NCBI GenBank assembly: GCA_016271365.2
Contig: CM057452.1
Location: forward strand, 832,690,001-832,754,000
Length of the DNA: 64,000 nt
Origin: Neoceratodus forsteri
Taxonomy: Eukaryota; Chordata; Ceratodontiformes; Ceratodontidae
Direction of reading: 5' to 3'
The notes beneath the pieces were generated by a model that was not told the origin of the DNA, did no database searches, and worked only from the letters and a program-made list of their open reading frames with translations. The position numbers and the translations under genes are program-made. Positions 30,901 through 43,931 of the stretch are shown here, piece by piece (positions within the stretch are counted from its first letter, which is position 1; every line of letters begins with the position of its first letter).

Positions 30901-33069
30901 ATCTTTGGTCCACCTGGCCCATGTGAATGTAATTACAGAAAGACTGTACAAAAATAAAAGCTGATTAAAGTTTCTAAACTTACTGTATGACTGTAGCATG
31001 GCCCAATTTTCTTTTAATATGGCTTGCCAGAGTTTTATTTCTTAATACATTTTTTTACAAAAAGATATTATAAAGAAAAATGTAACCTAAAGTTAATGAA
31101 CAACAATATACTATAATATCCTGATATATGATTTACTGGCAGATGATTGTGATAGAATGTGCTTACTAAATTTAACTTTGTGGGGTTTAGAAAGTTTAAT
31201 ATTTATTTAAACATTTCCTTTCATGGATATTAGTTACTAGAGATGTAGCATTTTGCATTCAAGTGAGCCCTGAGTGGTAGCCAGTTAATCATGTTATATT
31301 GCAACATACCATGCCTAATAAGACAGAGTTAAGTATCTGCAGTATTGTAATACATGTTAAAATCATCTAAATAGCACAACCATAATTTTGCAGAAAATAT
31401 GAATTTATTAGGGATGGTCGAAGTGTCTCCATTGTGCTTCATGCAGTCTTCATGGTAAAGTAAACAAACTATACTTTTTCATGTGGTCTTCACAAAGCAG
31501 CGGAGTAGGTGGGACTTCATGTAGTCCTGCAGTGGCAAAACCTAGTCACCAAAGTCCAGCATACTTCCTGAAGCATACACCAGACAGCAGGTCACATGAC
31601 TAATTTTCTGTCCAAAAAGAGGGTCACATGGTGAATGCTGCTACAGGGGGCTCAATTTTCAAAGTCCCATATTGAGGCAAGTTGCCTGCGTCAAAGGGAA
31701 TTGACACAAGTAGCACCTTGCATCAAAAGTTGCAGCACTCCCAATTTTCAAATGCAGGCATCATCAAAAATGGGAGTCCGCACACCAAACCCACCCTACA
31801 CCATCTTTGCACCAAAAGTGATGGTGCACCTAGGTGGAAGGGGGTTTGCTCCAAAGTGGGATGCAGCATCCCATTATTTGGGATTTTGGAATCCCTGCTG
31901 TGGCCACAAGTTGGGGCTGTGGTTAGACCAGTCATGAGCTGGTGTAACAGCCCTGTGCCACAGGTCAGGAGTATGCTGAGTGTGGGGGGCTGCAAGGTTG
32001 GGGGACACTGAAGCCAGATCGGGGGGGGGGCAATGTAGTGGGTGATGTGGGCACTGCAGTTATGGCAGTGTACAGAGGTGGCACAGGGCAGAAGTGCATG
32101 TAGTCCAGGGAGTACCATGTCCATGGGTCTCTATCACTGTCCAGGGCAATTCTGCCTGAACCACCTTTGTACCCTGCCACACCCACTGTGCCCATACCAC
32201 CCACTATGGCACCCCCCATGTCTGACTTCAGTGTCCCATGACCTCGAAGGCTTCCCCCCCAACACTGCAATTCTGGGCTGGTGTTGCACCTGGCAGGGGC
32301 TTGACAGGACACTCTGTCAAACCCCTTCAGTGCACCAACTCTTTGGTGCAACACTCTGCCTGTGGCTACTTGGGAGACATTGGCTCAGAGACTCCTCTTC
32401 TACTAAAATACATTACAGTGTCCCTGGCACCACCAGAGTTTGCCACAGGCAGGAATCAGCACAACGTGATCGAGCCCAGGAAGTTCAACATTGGGGACCT
32501 GTGCACAGCTGCAGTCCTACAAGTGAAAGCAGGAGTTGGACATGTCTTTAAATGTTGAACAAAATCAGTATTATGAGGATGAAAAAATTAACAGTACAGA
32601 AACTGTTGCTCAGTTTGACAGCTGACACTTTGTAGAAGGGATTTAAAAAGCTTTTGTTTAGAAAGAAAACATGATGGCATGTGTTTTGATAGGCAGGTTT
32701 TATTGTGCTTATTCTAAGTGTGACAGACACTGCACCTGAGCTGAATCTATAGTGGAGGGGGAGTGGCCACTTTCAGTTTTAGTGTTAGTTTACTCAGTGT
32801 TTCAAAAAATGTTTTTATTTATTTATTTTTGTACCAGTGCAGAGTTGAGCTTTTTTTCTGTCATGGCCTCTGATTGTGCTTACCACTGACAGCGAGTGGC
32901 CACCTTATTTACAATGTGGGAAATGAGCTGATTTATTTATTTCAAATATTGCAAGGGAAAAAAACTCTTTCGACAGTGCATGACAACAGCTAGTTATTCA
33001 TGTAGGGTTGTGATACAATGGTGTTGTTGAGCACCTCTGTACTTAGGCTTTACATTTATTTTTATCTAA
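30901..33069. other. Intronic or intergenic interval with a GC-rich unknown block
   Basis: 31,630-32,540 is richer in GC than its surroundings and holds overlapping open frames on both strands (for example 32042-32551 plus and 32124-31723 minus). None shows a recognisable domain, and open frames on both strands point to composition, not coding. It starts near GGGGGCTCAATTTTCAAAGT and includes the paired words AGTGCACCAAC and TTTGGTGCA, which suggests an unidentified repeat. The flanks are plain AT-rich DNA. Confidence 0.4.
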
Positions 33070-33905
33070 GAAACACAGAAACATAGAATTTGATGGCAGA
33101 TAAGGACCACTTGGCCCACCTAGTCTGCCCATTTCCCTACCTAATGGATAAGCTGCAGATCCTAGTTAACCAACAGCCTACTTCCTCCTACCCCCCACTA
33201 GAATTATCTTATGTCTGTCCCATGCATTCTTGAATTCCCCCACCATTTTTGACTCCATGACCTCCTTAGGAAGGCTGTTCCATGCATCCACCACCCTCTC
33301 CATGAAAAAATACTTCCTCACATTACCTCTGAGCCATCCCCCCCATCTTCAAATTGTGCCCCCTTGTTCTTGCACATCTCTTTTTCTGAAAGATGCTACC
33401 CTCTTGGACTTTGTTGATTCTCTTGAGGTACTTGAAAGTTTCTATCATGTCCCCCCTCTCCCTCCTTTCCTCGAGGGTATACATATTGAGCTCCTTTAGT
33501 CTCTCTTTGTATGTCTTTTCGTGCAGACCCTGTATCATTTTGGTTGCCCTTCTCTGAACAGCCACCACCCTGTCTATGTCTTTGTGGAGATGGGGTCTCC
33601 AAAACTGCACACAATACTCCTGATGGAGTTTCACCAACTGTCTGTACAGGGGGATAACAACTTCCTGTTTTCTAATGGTGATGCCTCTCCCTATGCATCC
33701 CAGTATCCCCCTAGCCTTCCCTACTGCCTTCTCACATTGGTTGCCCACATTTAGGTAATCTGATATATCTACCTCCAAGTCCCTTTCCATTTTTGTTGTT
33801 GTCAATATCTCACCCCCATTATGTACTCTTCCCCTGGATTTTTGTTTCCCAGGTGGATTACTTTGCACTTCTTTGTGTTGAATCTAAGCTGCCACAGTTT
33901 TGTCC
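33070..33905 (-). mobile_element. CR1-like LINE 3' part, minus strand
   Basis: 5'-truncated copy with the 3' terminus at about 33070 (ACATAGAATTTGATGGCAGA then TAAGGACCACTTGGCCC in reverse view). It belongs to the same subfamily as 19565-21146, with which it shares this end and closely similar coding sequence. The 5' edge is near 33905. Confidence 0.9.
33323..33868 (-). pseudogene. CR1-like ORF2 C-terminal remnant
   Basis: An open 181-codon minus-strand frame contains TKMERDLEVDISDYLNVGN, KARGILGCIGRGITIRKQEV, LYRQLVKLHQEYCVQFWRPH, KMIQGLHEKTYKERLKEL, LEERRERGDMIETFKYLKRI and RTRGHNLKMGG. It is the post-RT region of CR1-like ORF2, downstream of the FADD box. The RT itself is lost by truncation, so the protein cannot act, though the frame has stayed open over this length. 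Confidence 0.85.
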
Positions 33906-34107
33906 TAAGCTGTCCAAGACCCTACAAACCAGACCCCCCTACATTCCAGACAATTCTCAGAAACATTGCTGCCCCACACCCCCTGCAACTCACCACTCTA
34001 CCCACCCCATCCTGCCCCCTCGGCAATTCCCCTCACCACATTCTGAAGTACCAGGGCCTCCTACAATGTTCCTAAATAGCTCCTTACCCTTTATGTAGCT
34101 ACAGTAC

Positions 34108-34147
<40 letters not shown>

Positions 34148-36280
34148 ATGTGCTACTGTCCCTTGATGCCTTTTAATTTGTACTTAGATGGGATGGCTGT
34201 ATAGTTGCAACCCCTTCATTTCCCTTCAACTGAATTATTAACTGCTTAGCTATCAACTGACTTGCTTGCCCTAGTAATTCACTACTGCTGCCCTACTAAG
34301 TTTCCATCCTGCTACCCCTCCCTTAGGCTGACCCTAGATAGGGACTAGCTGCACTAACTGACCCTAGATGTGAAATGGCTGCCCACCCTCAGAGATCCCT
34401 GCAAGTTTATTCCTCTGTGAACCACCCCACAATATGGACTAGCTGCAAAGCCCATCAGCTAACTCCTCTGGAGGCTGACCTTAGGTAGGGAGTTGCTGCA
34501 ACACCTCCGATACACTTGTCTATGTCTTCCAAGTTCCTTCTTGCCTTACCTACCCACTTTGGTGTAGCATAACCTACAGCCTGAAATCCTTCCTGCCAAC
34601 ACCCTGCTGACTCCCTGCCGATGACCCCAGATGCCATTTAGGTAGACAACACACTCCTCCTTTGTGACACTCACACGAGAGGTTGCTCACACAAGGGGTT
34701 ACTTGGCCCTATAGGAAATAAATAGGAGGGCTATAACCATGACAGAATGCTGCTGCCTGGCCCCACTCCCTGTTCTGACTCTATCCCTTCTCTCTCTCCT
34801 CTACCTGTTTCTTATAACCATGATAGAGTGCTCCAGATTGGGGTGCTCCAGAAAGGGATAAAAGTGGTAAAGAACAGGGAATGGGAGGTCATCATCATGA
34901 TCACCATCAGATATGGCAGGAACCAGCACCCACAATGATGTATCACAAAGTAGAGGCAGGGGGACAGTCAAAGCAGCGGACTTGGCTGCTATGATTTTAG
35001 ACAAGGAAGTCAGAAACAGTGAGCCCCAGCCAACCCCACCATAGTTACAACACAAAGGAAGAGGGAAGTAACTGAGGAACAGGCTGTTGAGGATAAGGAG
35101 GGACAGAAATTTTGAGATCCATCAAGAAGAAGTAGAGAAGACTGAGGGTGATGATGATGTACCATATGCTCCCTGGTAATCTCAAATCAAAGAAGCAAAA
35201 GTCAATAAGTGTGGCCCCAATAACAGTATCTTCTCAGGATAGGACTAAAAGTTCTAACAATGTGGAAGGTGACACTGATACCAATACAGTAAGTAAACCC
35301 AATCAGCACAAGATATCCAAAAACTAAACAAAAAGCAGCAACAAACCATACAACTTAAGTAGTCGATGAGCCACAACTCTCCATTCCTGCCACACTGAGT
35401 TACTGCCATCCATCAATTTCCTTTGTGTGGAAGTTTTTCATTATTCATAAATTAGCTGAGGCAACATATTATTTGTAAATTCATTAATAAATACAATACT
35501 AATAATAATAAATACAAATCATTTATGAAAAGCAATCTGCTTTTTCATGTTTTCAGTTTACATTTTTATGTTGTCCATGCTAATAGTGATACTGCTATGA
35601 CTGAACAGTCCTGCACCACTACTGAGACAGTGCCCAATTCATTTGAATAATGAAATGAATACATGTGATATTATATGTTCAATAACATAATAAATAATTT
35701 GTTAAAGCAATTTACTCTTAATTTCTCTGGTATTAAGCTTCTGTGCTGATGCTGTCACTGAAGCAGCTGTGATGTGCCAATTATGCTATGCAATCAAGGA
35801 CATTCTTTACTTTCTTGCTTTCACAAGGAGGTGGCATAGGGTCACATTAGTCACTCCATCCCCTTGATCATGCTCACATCATGCTTGCATCCCACTTATG
35901 CTTAATAAATAAAATCAATAATAAAATAAATAATGCTAAAAACATTCTTGGCAAATGCTTTTACTTTTGCTCATCCTGTGCCAGTCCAATAATGTCATAA
36001 CTAGCAGCTCAACGGTCCTGGTTGTCCCTCTTAATCATGTCCCCAGTTCCAAAGCCAATAACACAGAACCAAAGTCATATTTTATTCCATTATTGCTAAC
36101 TGAAGTATTCAAGTTTGCATCACTTATTGAGTCACTCTCACTACCATGCCCATTATCACTCACTATGACTCGAGCTAAAGCTAACTTCACACTCCTGCTT
36201 AATAAAATCAGTGATAAAAATTAAATAAAGAGTAATAAGTAGCACAAGACCATATAATCTGTAACTCTAACAGATTAAGC
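33906..36280. other. Gene-free interval with a (TA)n run
   Basis: (TA)n at 34111-34145. The rest has no recognised gene or mobile element. 34300-34650 repeats words such as GACCCTAGAT and GGCTGACC, but no clear period emerges. Confidence 0.45.
34111..34145. repeat. (TA)n microsatellite
   Basis: About 17 uninterrupted TA units. Confidence 0.95.
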
Positions 36281-36408
36281 AGTAAGGCACAACAAGGTGT
36301 GTGTTATAGTGTAATAACGTCACTCCTGGGGAGGGTCGCCGAGTGCTTCCACCACCCCAGTAGTGACGTTATTACACATTAAAACACACCTTGGAGTGCC
36401 TTATTGCA
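36281..36408. mobile_element. Hairpin MITE-like element, ~55-bp arms
   Basis: The left arm runs AGTAAGGCAC, AAGGTGTGTGTTATAGTG, TAATAACGTCACTCCTGGGG. The right arm in reverse complement runs AATAAGGCACTCC, AAGGTGTGTTTTAATGTG, TAATAACGTCACTACTGGGG. The loop is only about 20 bp and rich in C and G. TAACGTCA resembles a CRE half-site and is present in both arms. Confidence 0.8.
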
Positions 36409-39239
36409 ATTATACAGTGGCTCAATGTTATACAAAATAAAAAAAATCTTAAATGTTTTTAGTAGATTTTTAATGTGGCAATATATCTTTGTTTCTTAAG
36501 AGAAAAGCAAACAATGCAAATCATGTGGCAACAAATCATTACAGTGATGTTATTGTGTAATAACATCACTGTCTCAGGCACCTACTGACCAATCAGAATA
36601 CAAAAATTTTCCTTGCCATTGTATACTATAAATTATGATAATCAATCATTTGATGCAGAATAAAACACAGGAAATAACATTATCAGTAATTGTATTCAGA
36701 ATACACTATTCTGGATAGTAAAGGAACATAAATGAAAATAGTTTTCACATTTTCTGTGCTGATGCTAAGTGCTGCATTGTGACAGCAAAAGTCCTCTGCC
36801 TTAGCTAAGCAGCTCTCAATAAAATGATAATTAAATGTTATATTTATAATAATAATTATAAATCATTTATGAATGTAATCTACTGTATGCAGAGGCAATT
36901 GCTCACTTTGTTTACTTTTATTAATTTGCTTTCACATTGTTTACTATTCACTAGAAAAGCAATAATTAAAACAAAATATTTATTATTAATTTTTCATAAT
37001 AAAAAACAGATAAGAGACATAGGACTCAGTTTTCAGACATCATCCAGATGTGTGTGATGATTTGCACCGTGACTTTACTTCAGGTACGCTGCTTGCATCT
37101 AAACATCAGACCACGTGAAAAGTGGTCTAACTTCTTAATGCAAGTGCTGCAAGTTAAAAATGATACACTCATCAAAATAAGATACATGTATAATTTTTTT
37201 GCCATAAAGCAAGAGAACAGAAGCAAATACACTACAATATTTGACAACAGCAATCCAACATATCTGCACGTTTATTTTAATTCAGGCACAGCTTAAAATC
37301 AGGAACTGGGTCTGTCAAGGCTTTTGAAAATCTGTCTCACAGTTTTTTCTTTATGGTTTCCTGGGATACAGTCTTTCATTCATGGTTGCTTGATAAACAG
37401 TTTTCTCTGTTTCCAGTTCGTTACCAAGGCTGATGGCTGTGCCTGAGCTCAGAGATGCTGTTACAAATTCTATTCCTTTCACATGCTTTGTCACATTCAG
37501 AAGTTGTCACAACATGGGTTGCTTTTAGGTGCTCACATTGAGCTGCGTGTCCACCACATGGGTATGTAATATCCTATAAATAATTCTTAGACCAATTCTG
37601 TGTGCACAAGCCAAGATTGTACAATCTGCATCAGCAAGTGGAAGTATGTGATTATGGTTAATCAATAATTAAATCCTTTTTTATTTATAGAACATCTTAT
37701 CCCTAGGGCTCATAGTGCAGAACTTAAATGAAGAAATAAAATGTTCAGTGGGGCTATGCAGCCAGAGTAGTGTTATGCTTGTGCAACTTTGATAACTGTT
37801 TGGCTGTTCACACTCTATGTTCCACATGGAATTACCACCCTTGTAGGGGTACCGAAGGCAAGGAACCCTCCAAGAGGATTCTGTGATGCTTTGCCATCTG
37901 CTTATTGTTATATTGTATAATATTTGTATTATAAACAAATGTGAATCCCTACTTAGATACAAACAAGCTAGCTGCTGCAGTGAGTGACCTTTGACCCCAC
38001 ATAATGTTATGGTTCTTGCAGGAAAGAGACCATCTGGTCACAGAGCTTTGTCATAAGTTGTAAAACTGAGATCACTCTAGCAAAACAGGAAATCAGCTAG
38101 GAAACATCAAAGGGGATGTTTTGATGAAAGACTTATATTTTTAAAATTGCTGACTGTTGATTTCCCCAGTAGAAAAATATTCTATAGGATGATCTAACTT
38201 TGATTTCACCAAAAAGGGGTGGGGAGATGGATCCTGAAATGAACAGCTATCAGAGGGAAACAGTGCGTATTATTTTGGACTCAAGAGAGACTTCATTCTC
38301 TGGACTTTAGAAGGCACTTAATAGTGACATCTAGATAGGAAAGAACTTAAGTATTTGTGGTAGGAGTTTGTGCTCTGTAACTTCGTATTTTTTTACTGTA
38401 AGTAAGTTAGTGATATAATTGTTCTGTGTTTCATTTTACCTGTTTTACAATTTTTTAGTAAACAATATTTTCTTTAAATACTGCCTGTGTTTTCTCTCAG
38501 TTCTTTTACATGTGCTGTTGAGCCTGTGTTTAAGTCTGACAGCTGTTAATGGTTTGAATGTGTTACTAAGCTTGCTTAAAGGTAAGAATATACCTAGGTC
38601 TCATATAGAGTTGTAAGGGTACATTTTCGAAAACCTGGGTGGGTGTCACTGGGCGAAAGATTGTACTGCATTCCCAAAGACGGTACATATCTGAGCCTGT
38701 TAACTGGGTATGCCAGCATTAGGCTCACATTGGACCCCCAGGACTAGAGGCTAGTAGGTGATTCAGACCCAAAACAGGCAGGAGGGTTACCCTGTTTGTC
38801 ACCTGTCCACACTATTGCACTCTGAGGTTGGCACTGTGGGAGCAGAGGGCCTGACCTGTGGAGTGCATCTGTGACAGGTTCCACTCATAGAGGTGCCACA
38901 TGATGATTCCCTTGGCTAAAGGTGTCATAGGAAGAAGACCCCCAAAAGAGCACTGAGCAGAATAATGTTGACTATGAGGTTAAGAGCAGATTGACAGCAA
39001 TGTGACCGATTGAAGAATATGAAGGAGATGTGCAGGTTGTCAGGACTGTACTGATAAAATAGATTGCATTAATGACATAAGGGGGCTTCCTAAGGAGAGA
39101 GGGAACAGCAAGTAGGGCCACCATCCATCTTCATCCAGCAGTGAAAACCTACCCAAGGAAACTAGGGAATATACTGTTTTAACAACTAACTGGATGTTAT
39201 GACCTTTGGCACAGAGGAGATGAAAACCCACTTTTGAAG
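36409..39239. other. Gene-free AT-rich interval
   Basis: No gene or classified transposon recognised. 37960-38640 has an LTR-like feel (a short unique block ending in an AT-rich stretch), but no second copy, primer-binding site or coding core was found. Confidence 0.4.
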
Positions 39240-39479
39240 GAGGAAACCTCTGGGGATCTAAGGCCTAGGTCACCTTCCCCCTCTAGGCTGGGAATATTTT
39301 ATTTAGTGGTGGCTCAACTACTGCAACTTGGAAATCCAATTTCAGGGTATTTTTCAATTTGGAGAAAGGCTCTCACTCTATCCCTGTATGGGAATGCCAT
39401 GGGTGGCTGCGAAGATAGCTCTGCAGAAAGGGAGACAAATTGCCCCAAACTGCCACACCTTAACATTTCCTGATCGTCA

Positions 39480-40360
39480 CCAGTGGGAACATGGTGAACA
39501 CCAGCTTGGATCTAAAGCAAATGGCTACCATAACCTCCTGTGCTACCACCTCAGGAAATGTACCACTGAGTACTCATCTGGTGTGTATGACACCAGCACA
39601 GGCCAGAGTCATCCCCCAGCCAGGTGTCTGTAATACACACCAGGTCTGCTGAGGAATCAGTAATGAAATCCCTTACCACCATTGTTAAATTCTTCAGATA
39701 CCTGATATTACAAAGAATCACCTGAAGGGAAGGACCTGGACTGTCTGGTCCAATAGTTAAAAAAACTACTTTTCTATGCTTAGTCTATTTTCTCCTCCTT
39801 GGTGACCAGTGCAGGCTATCCTACTCACTGACCCCTCCCCGGGGCTCTGCAACCTGGTGTCCCAGGGACATTCATCATTCCTGGTGCTTTCCCATGACTT
39901 AACCCCCATGGCAGGGGTCAACACCGTATCACCAACAAACTGATCTGGTTCTGGAAGAGGGCCCTTTAGCTCGGTGTGGAGCCTGCAAGGGATTGGTGTC
40001 ATCCTGTGCTGCTCCCAGCCAGTTTTCCTCCACTTTTTCTCCCCTTGAAGAAATGGATGTGCAATGCCATCCAGATGTACCCATGCACGCTCCCAAGCGT
40101 GGGACATTGCCGGTTACCATTCCTCCATTCCTCAAAGCTGTGATCCCTGGCTATCTGCACACCCAGCCTCCATTAGAGGCCAGACATGTGCCAGAATCTA
40201 CATCCCTCCCTCCCCACAGGAGTACAGAAGTCCTCCGGATGCTCAATCCTCTTCTCCCCTGCCAGCCCCAGCAACCCTAGCCCGCTCCCGAACCCGGTCG
40301 CTGGTGTGGTGGCAGATGAGTCACACAGCCTCAGCCCTCCATGTCACCAGGCCAGCCTAA
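39480..40360 (-). pseudogene. CR1-like LINE 5' portion: ORF1 end and endonuclease start
   Basis: On the minus strand 39760-39600 reads VILCNIRYLKNLTMVVRDFI, SSADLVCITDTWLGDDSG. This is the N-terminal block of a CR1-like endonuclease: the N-I-R-S-L start and the LVCITETWL block, with the catalytic Glu read as Asp. The VAQEVMVAICFRS-like sequence continues to about 39480. Upstream (40135-39770) lies a frame with WVHLDGIAHPFLQGEKKWRK that would occupy the ORF1 C-terminus. That part is assigned by position only and is less certain. Confidence 0.6.
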
Positions 40361-40444
40361 AACCTTCTTTTCAAGGGATATTTCCCTATATTTTACCTGC
40401 CCAACATCACCTTATCATGATCATTTAAACATTTTCCCAATTTG

Positions 40445-40850
40445 ACTACTGTGTGCCTAGCTTCAGTCACTGTAAACCTCATCCTTCTTCATCTTAATAT
40501 TGTATAAATCTGAATAATAAATAAAATAATACTGTTATAAAAATTAATGATATAATCAACACAGTTACTCCAGTGTGCCCAGCTTAAGCCACTTCAAACT
40601 TCCTCCTCCTCCTCAGGGCATACTCCACTGTGGCTACTGTAACTTCAGTCACTTAGAATCTTATCCTTCCTTGGCTTACTAGTATGACAAACAAACATAA
40701 ACAAACTCATAATAAAATAATATATAAACAAATAAATCATATATGTACAGTAAATACAGTTATTCCAGTATACCTAGCTTCAGTCACTCCAAATTTCATT
40801 CTTTTCCTCCTCAGGAAGCTTCTCCAGTATGCATAGATTGTCAGTCCAAG
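40445..40850. repeat. Diverged tandem-like repeat, ~3 copies
   Basis: The block CCTAGCTTCAGTCACTGTAA then CTCATCCTTCTTCAT recurs as CCCAGCTTAAGCCACTTCAA (40576) and CCTAGCTTCAGTCACTCCAA (about 40770). In each case it is preceded by a (T)ACTCCAGTGTG-like word and separated by AT-rich spacers full of AATAAATAAAATAA. Unit lengths are irregular (about 120-190 bp). Confidence 0.55.
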
Positions 40851-42107
40851 ACTGTCATCCTCATTTAATATCAGTCCAGCATAATTTATGGAATCAATGG
40901 TGGTATATAACTATAGGCTGCTGTATGTATAGAATTCTGGCAGCAAACTATGACCCCCGCCCCAATCTCAGCTCATAAACCATCCAACCACAGCTACAGT
41001 TTCACCACTGAAAGTGCAGTCAGGAAAATCTTCTGTGCTAAAACGTGTTTTCAATCTTTTGTAGACTGTGTTAGCTGCCTAGCTATTCAATGATAAAGCA
41101 TCATGACCTCACATAGTTTTGCAAAGTGCGCTAGCCCCCTAGCTTGTCCATGTGGGGTCACTTTGTCAGGTCTTTGCAAAGGGTGAAGATTGTGACTTCA
41201 TCACATCTTTGCTGGTGAGGAATGACTTTGTAACATCTATTAAGTTAGATTCTATTTGAAAACTACTTGACTACAGGGAAGGGGAACTATTTTTTGTACC
41301 TTCACTTAAAAGCTTAAAAGATAGATATTTTATTTACGACACATTTCCAAAAAAGCTCAAGATTCTTGCAACAATAATATAGCAGGATACAAAAAAAACA
41401 AACAAAAAACAATAAATGACAGACAATCGGTGCATATATGATGATAAATGGAAATAGTCTGAGTCAGACCATTTGGAGTCTGGTTTATCCTACACATTTT
41501 CAAATGTAAACCTATCCAATTATCTCTTTTTATGTTTTAAACTGTTTATTTTGGCTTCACTACTTTGGTTAGAATGTAGCAAGACACCACTGGGATGTCT
41601 TCAAACATTATTTCTTACAGCTGTTTCAGATTGATCAAGCAGAGCATTACTGCAAATTTAAACTATGTTATCTTTGCTTGACATATTTAACTTATTTTAT
41701 CTTTCTATTTTAATGGAAGGCATGTCATCAACAAAAATAACACAATTTATCTGGCAAAATTTGGTCTTATTCACTGAGGGCCCTGTACCTCATGCCCTCA
41801 TCATACATCTTGAAGTGCATTAACCACAGGTACCAACGATTGGAATGTGTTAGCATGCTTCTAAAATAGGTACTCAGTGAAACAATAAATAAACAAAAAA
41901 GACAACTTTTTACATTAAAATGGCATTTTCATTTGTTAAAAGTAACTAGTAAAATGCAGTCTCTACTCGCCTGTAAAACAGCTGACTTTCCACACATTCA
42001 ACAGAGGGAATGTTTTATTATGGAATACGTGAATTCTAACTTTTGTATAAGTCCTCAGGGAAAGTGTTCACCCCCTAAAACACAATAGAAGGCCTTATAC
42101 TACTATA

Positions 42108-42160
42108 AACCTTGGTTGGCCAAGCAGTCCTTTTCTGCTGACTAATTCTGTTTCCATTTT
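42108..42160 (+). repeat. CR1-like 3' end fragment
   Basis: TTGGTTGGCCAAGCAGTCCT then TTTCTGCTGACTAATTCTGT is the end of a plus-strand CR1 subfamily, close to the end of the copy at 60269-62482. No coding part precedes it. Confidence 0.7.
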
Positions 42161-42669
42161 TCTAGTATATGGAGCAAAGGACTCAGTTTTGTCTGTGGCA
42201 CAGTAAGTAGAAGAGATTGCACTGGAAAGCTAGTAAGGATAAAAGTTAATTATTAATTATAAGAGAGGTTGTAAAGCAAAACTTCCCCAGAGAAGAGGTG
42301 GCAAAGTGACAAGCTTTGCCCTTTGTGAAAGTCTGCTAAAGTGGAAACACCTTCTTATTTACTCTTCCTGTAACTGCACCTAATTCTTTTGACAATCCCC
42401 ACCCTTGTTCTCGCTCTTTCTGCCCATATGAGACAACTGGGTTTATCAACAGCTCAACTGATTATGCTCAGAACATTGTATTATATTATCACTTGTTATT
42501 GTACACTCGCAGCAGGTATTCACATTTTTATTTTATTTTGTGTAATAATCTGTTTCCACATACACGATTGTTTTGCTAGCTGTATTCTCCATACTGCAGT
42601 CGTTGTACCTGTAATTTTTTATGTTCACCTGTTCTGCCTACCATTATGTATTTGTTATATTTAGCCTCT

Positions 42670-43707
42670 ATTGGCATCTGTCATTACTATTTGTGTGCTA
42701 GCTACATTGCCATCATTACTATTTGTGAGCTAGCTACAGTGCCATCATTATTATTTGTGTGCTAGCTACAGTGCCATCATTACTATTTGTGTGCTAGCTA
42801 CATTGCCATCATTACTATTTTTCTATGCTGCTTAGCTACAGTTACATCATTACTATTTGTGTGCTAGCTACATTGCCATCATTACTATTTGCGCTCTAGC
42901 TACAGTGCCATCATTACTATTTGTGTGCTAGCTACAGTGCCATCATTACTATTTGTGTGCTAGCTGCAGTGCCATCATTACTATTTGTGTGTTAGCTACA
43001 GTGCCATCATTACTATTTGCGTGCTAGCTGCAGTGCCATCATTACTATTTGTGCGCTAGCTACAGTGCCATCATTACTATTTGCGCGCTAGCTACATTGC
43101 CATCATTACTATTTGCATGCTAGCTACGGTGCCATCATTACTATTTGCGCGCTAGCTACATTGCCATCATTACTATTTTATGCCACAGCTACAGTGCCAT
43201 CATTACTATTTGCGCACTAGCTACAGTGCCGTCATTACTATTTGCGCACTAGCTACAGTGCCATCATTACTATTTGTGTGCTAGCTACAGTGCAATCATT
43301 ACTATTTGTGCGCTAGCTACAGTGCCATCATTACTATTTGCGCGCTAGCTACATTGCCATCATTACTATTTGCGGCTAGCTACAGTGCCATCATTACTAT
43401 TTGTGTGCTAGCTACAGTGCCATCATTACTATTTGCGTGCTAGCTACAGTGCCATCATTACTATTTGTGTGCTAGCTACAGTGCAATCATTACTATTTAG
43501 CGCTAACTCACGCTGCTTTCATTACTACTGCGCCGCTAGCTGCAGCCATCATTATTATTTGGCGCTTAGCTACATTGCTATCATTACTGTTTGCACGCTA
43601 GCTACAGTGCCATCATTACTATTTGTGTGCTAGTTACATTGCCATCATTACTATTTGCGTACTAGCTACATTGCCATCATTGCTATTTGTGTGCTAGCTA
43701 CAGTGCC
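42670..43707. repeat. 32-bp minisatellite, about 32 units
   Basis: The unit reads TAGCTACAGTGCCATCATTA followed by CTATTTGTGTGC. It repeats for about 1 kb with variants CAGTGCC or CATTGCC and GTGTGC, GCGTGC, GCGCGC, GTGCGC or GCGCAC at the junction. Most units carry GCTAGC at the boundary. A few (near 42830, 43180 and 43500-43570) are irregular or degenerate. Because 32 is not a multiple of three, the protein frames across it (for example 43433-43633) are not evidence for a gene. Confidence 0.97.
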
Positions 43708-43887
43708 TATACGGAAATTCTCATACCTGTTATATACTGTATGTTATGTTTGCCTATTCTGCCTATATTACTTTTACTTGGTTAGTACATTAGCATCCCC
43801 CTACCATATGTTCTTTGTGATGCACTTTCTTTTGTACTCTTCCGAGTTGTACCTGTAGATAGGCATTTAATTGTCTAGTGTACTTAT

Positions 43888-43931
43888 CCGGTAAGAAGGA
43901 AGAAAGAAAGAAAAAAAGAAAGAAAAGAAAG
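43888..43931. repeat. GAAA-rich simple repeat
   Basis: Purine tract of GAAA and GAAG units, imperfect. 43932-45083 shows nothing else recognisable. Confidence 0.8.

Noticed and set aside
31635..32558. Overlapping frames on both strands as a gene
   Set aside because: Frames are open on both strands at once, which reflects base composition. No motif was recognised.
37960..38640. Possible solo LTR
   Set aside because: It has an LTR-like look but no TG..CA ends with a target duplication, no primer-binding site and no second copy.
42670..43707. CRISPR array
   Set aside because: Repeats are contiguous without unique spacers and the genome is eukaryotic; it is a minisatellite.
42389..43858. Open frames across the 32-bp repeat as small membrane-protein genes
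   Set aside because: They come from the minisatellite. The 32-bp period rotates through all three frames and rarely meets a stop; there is no start context or homology.
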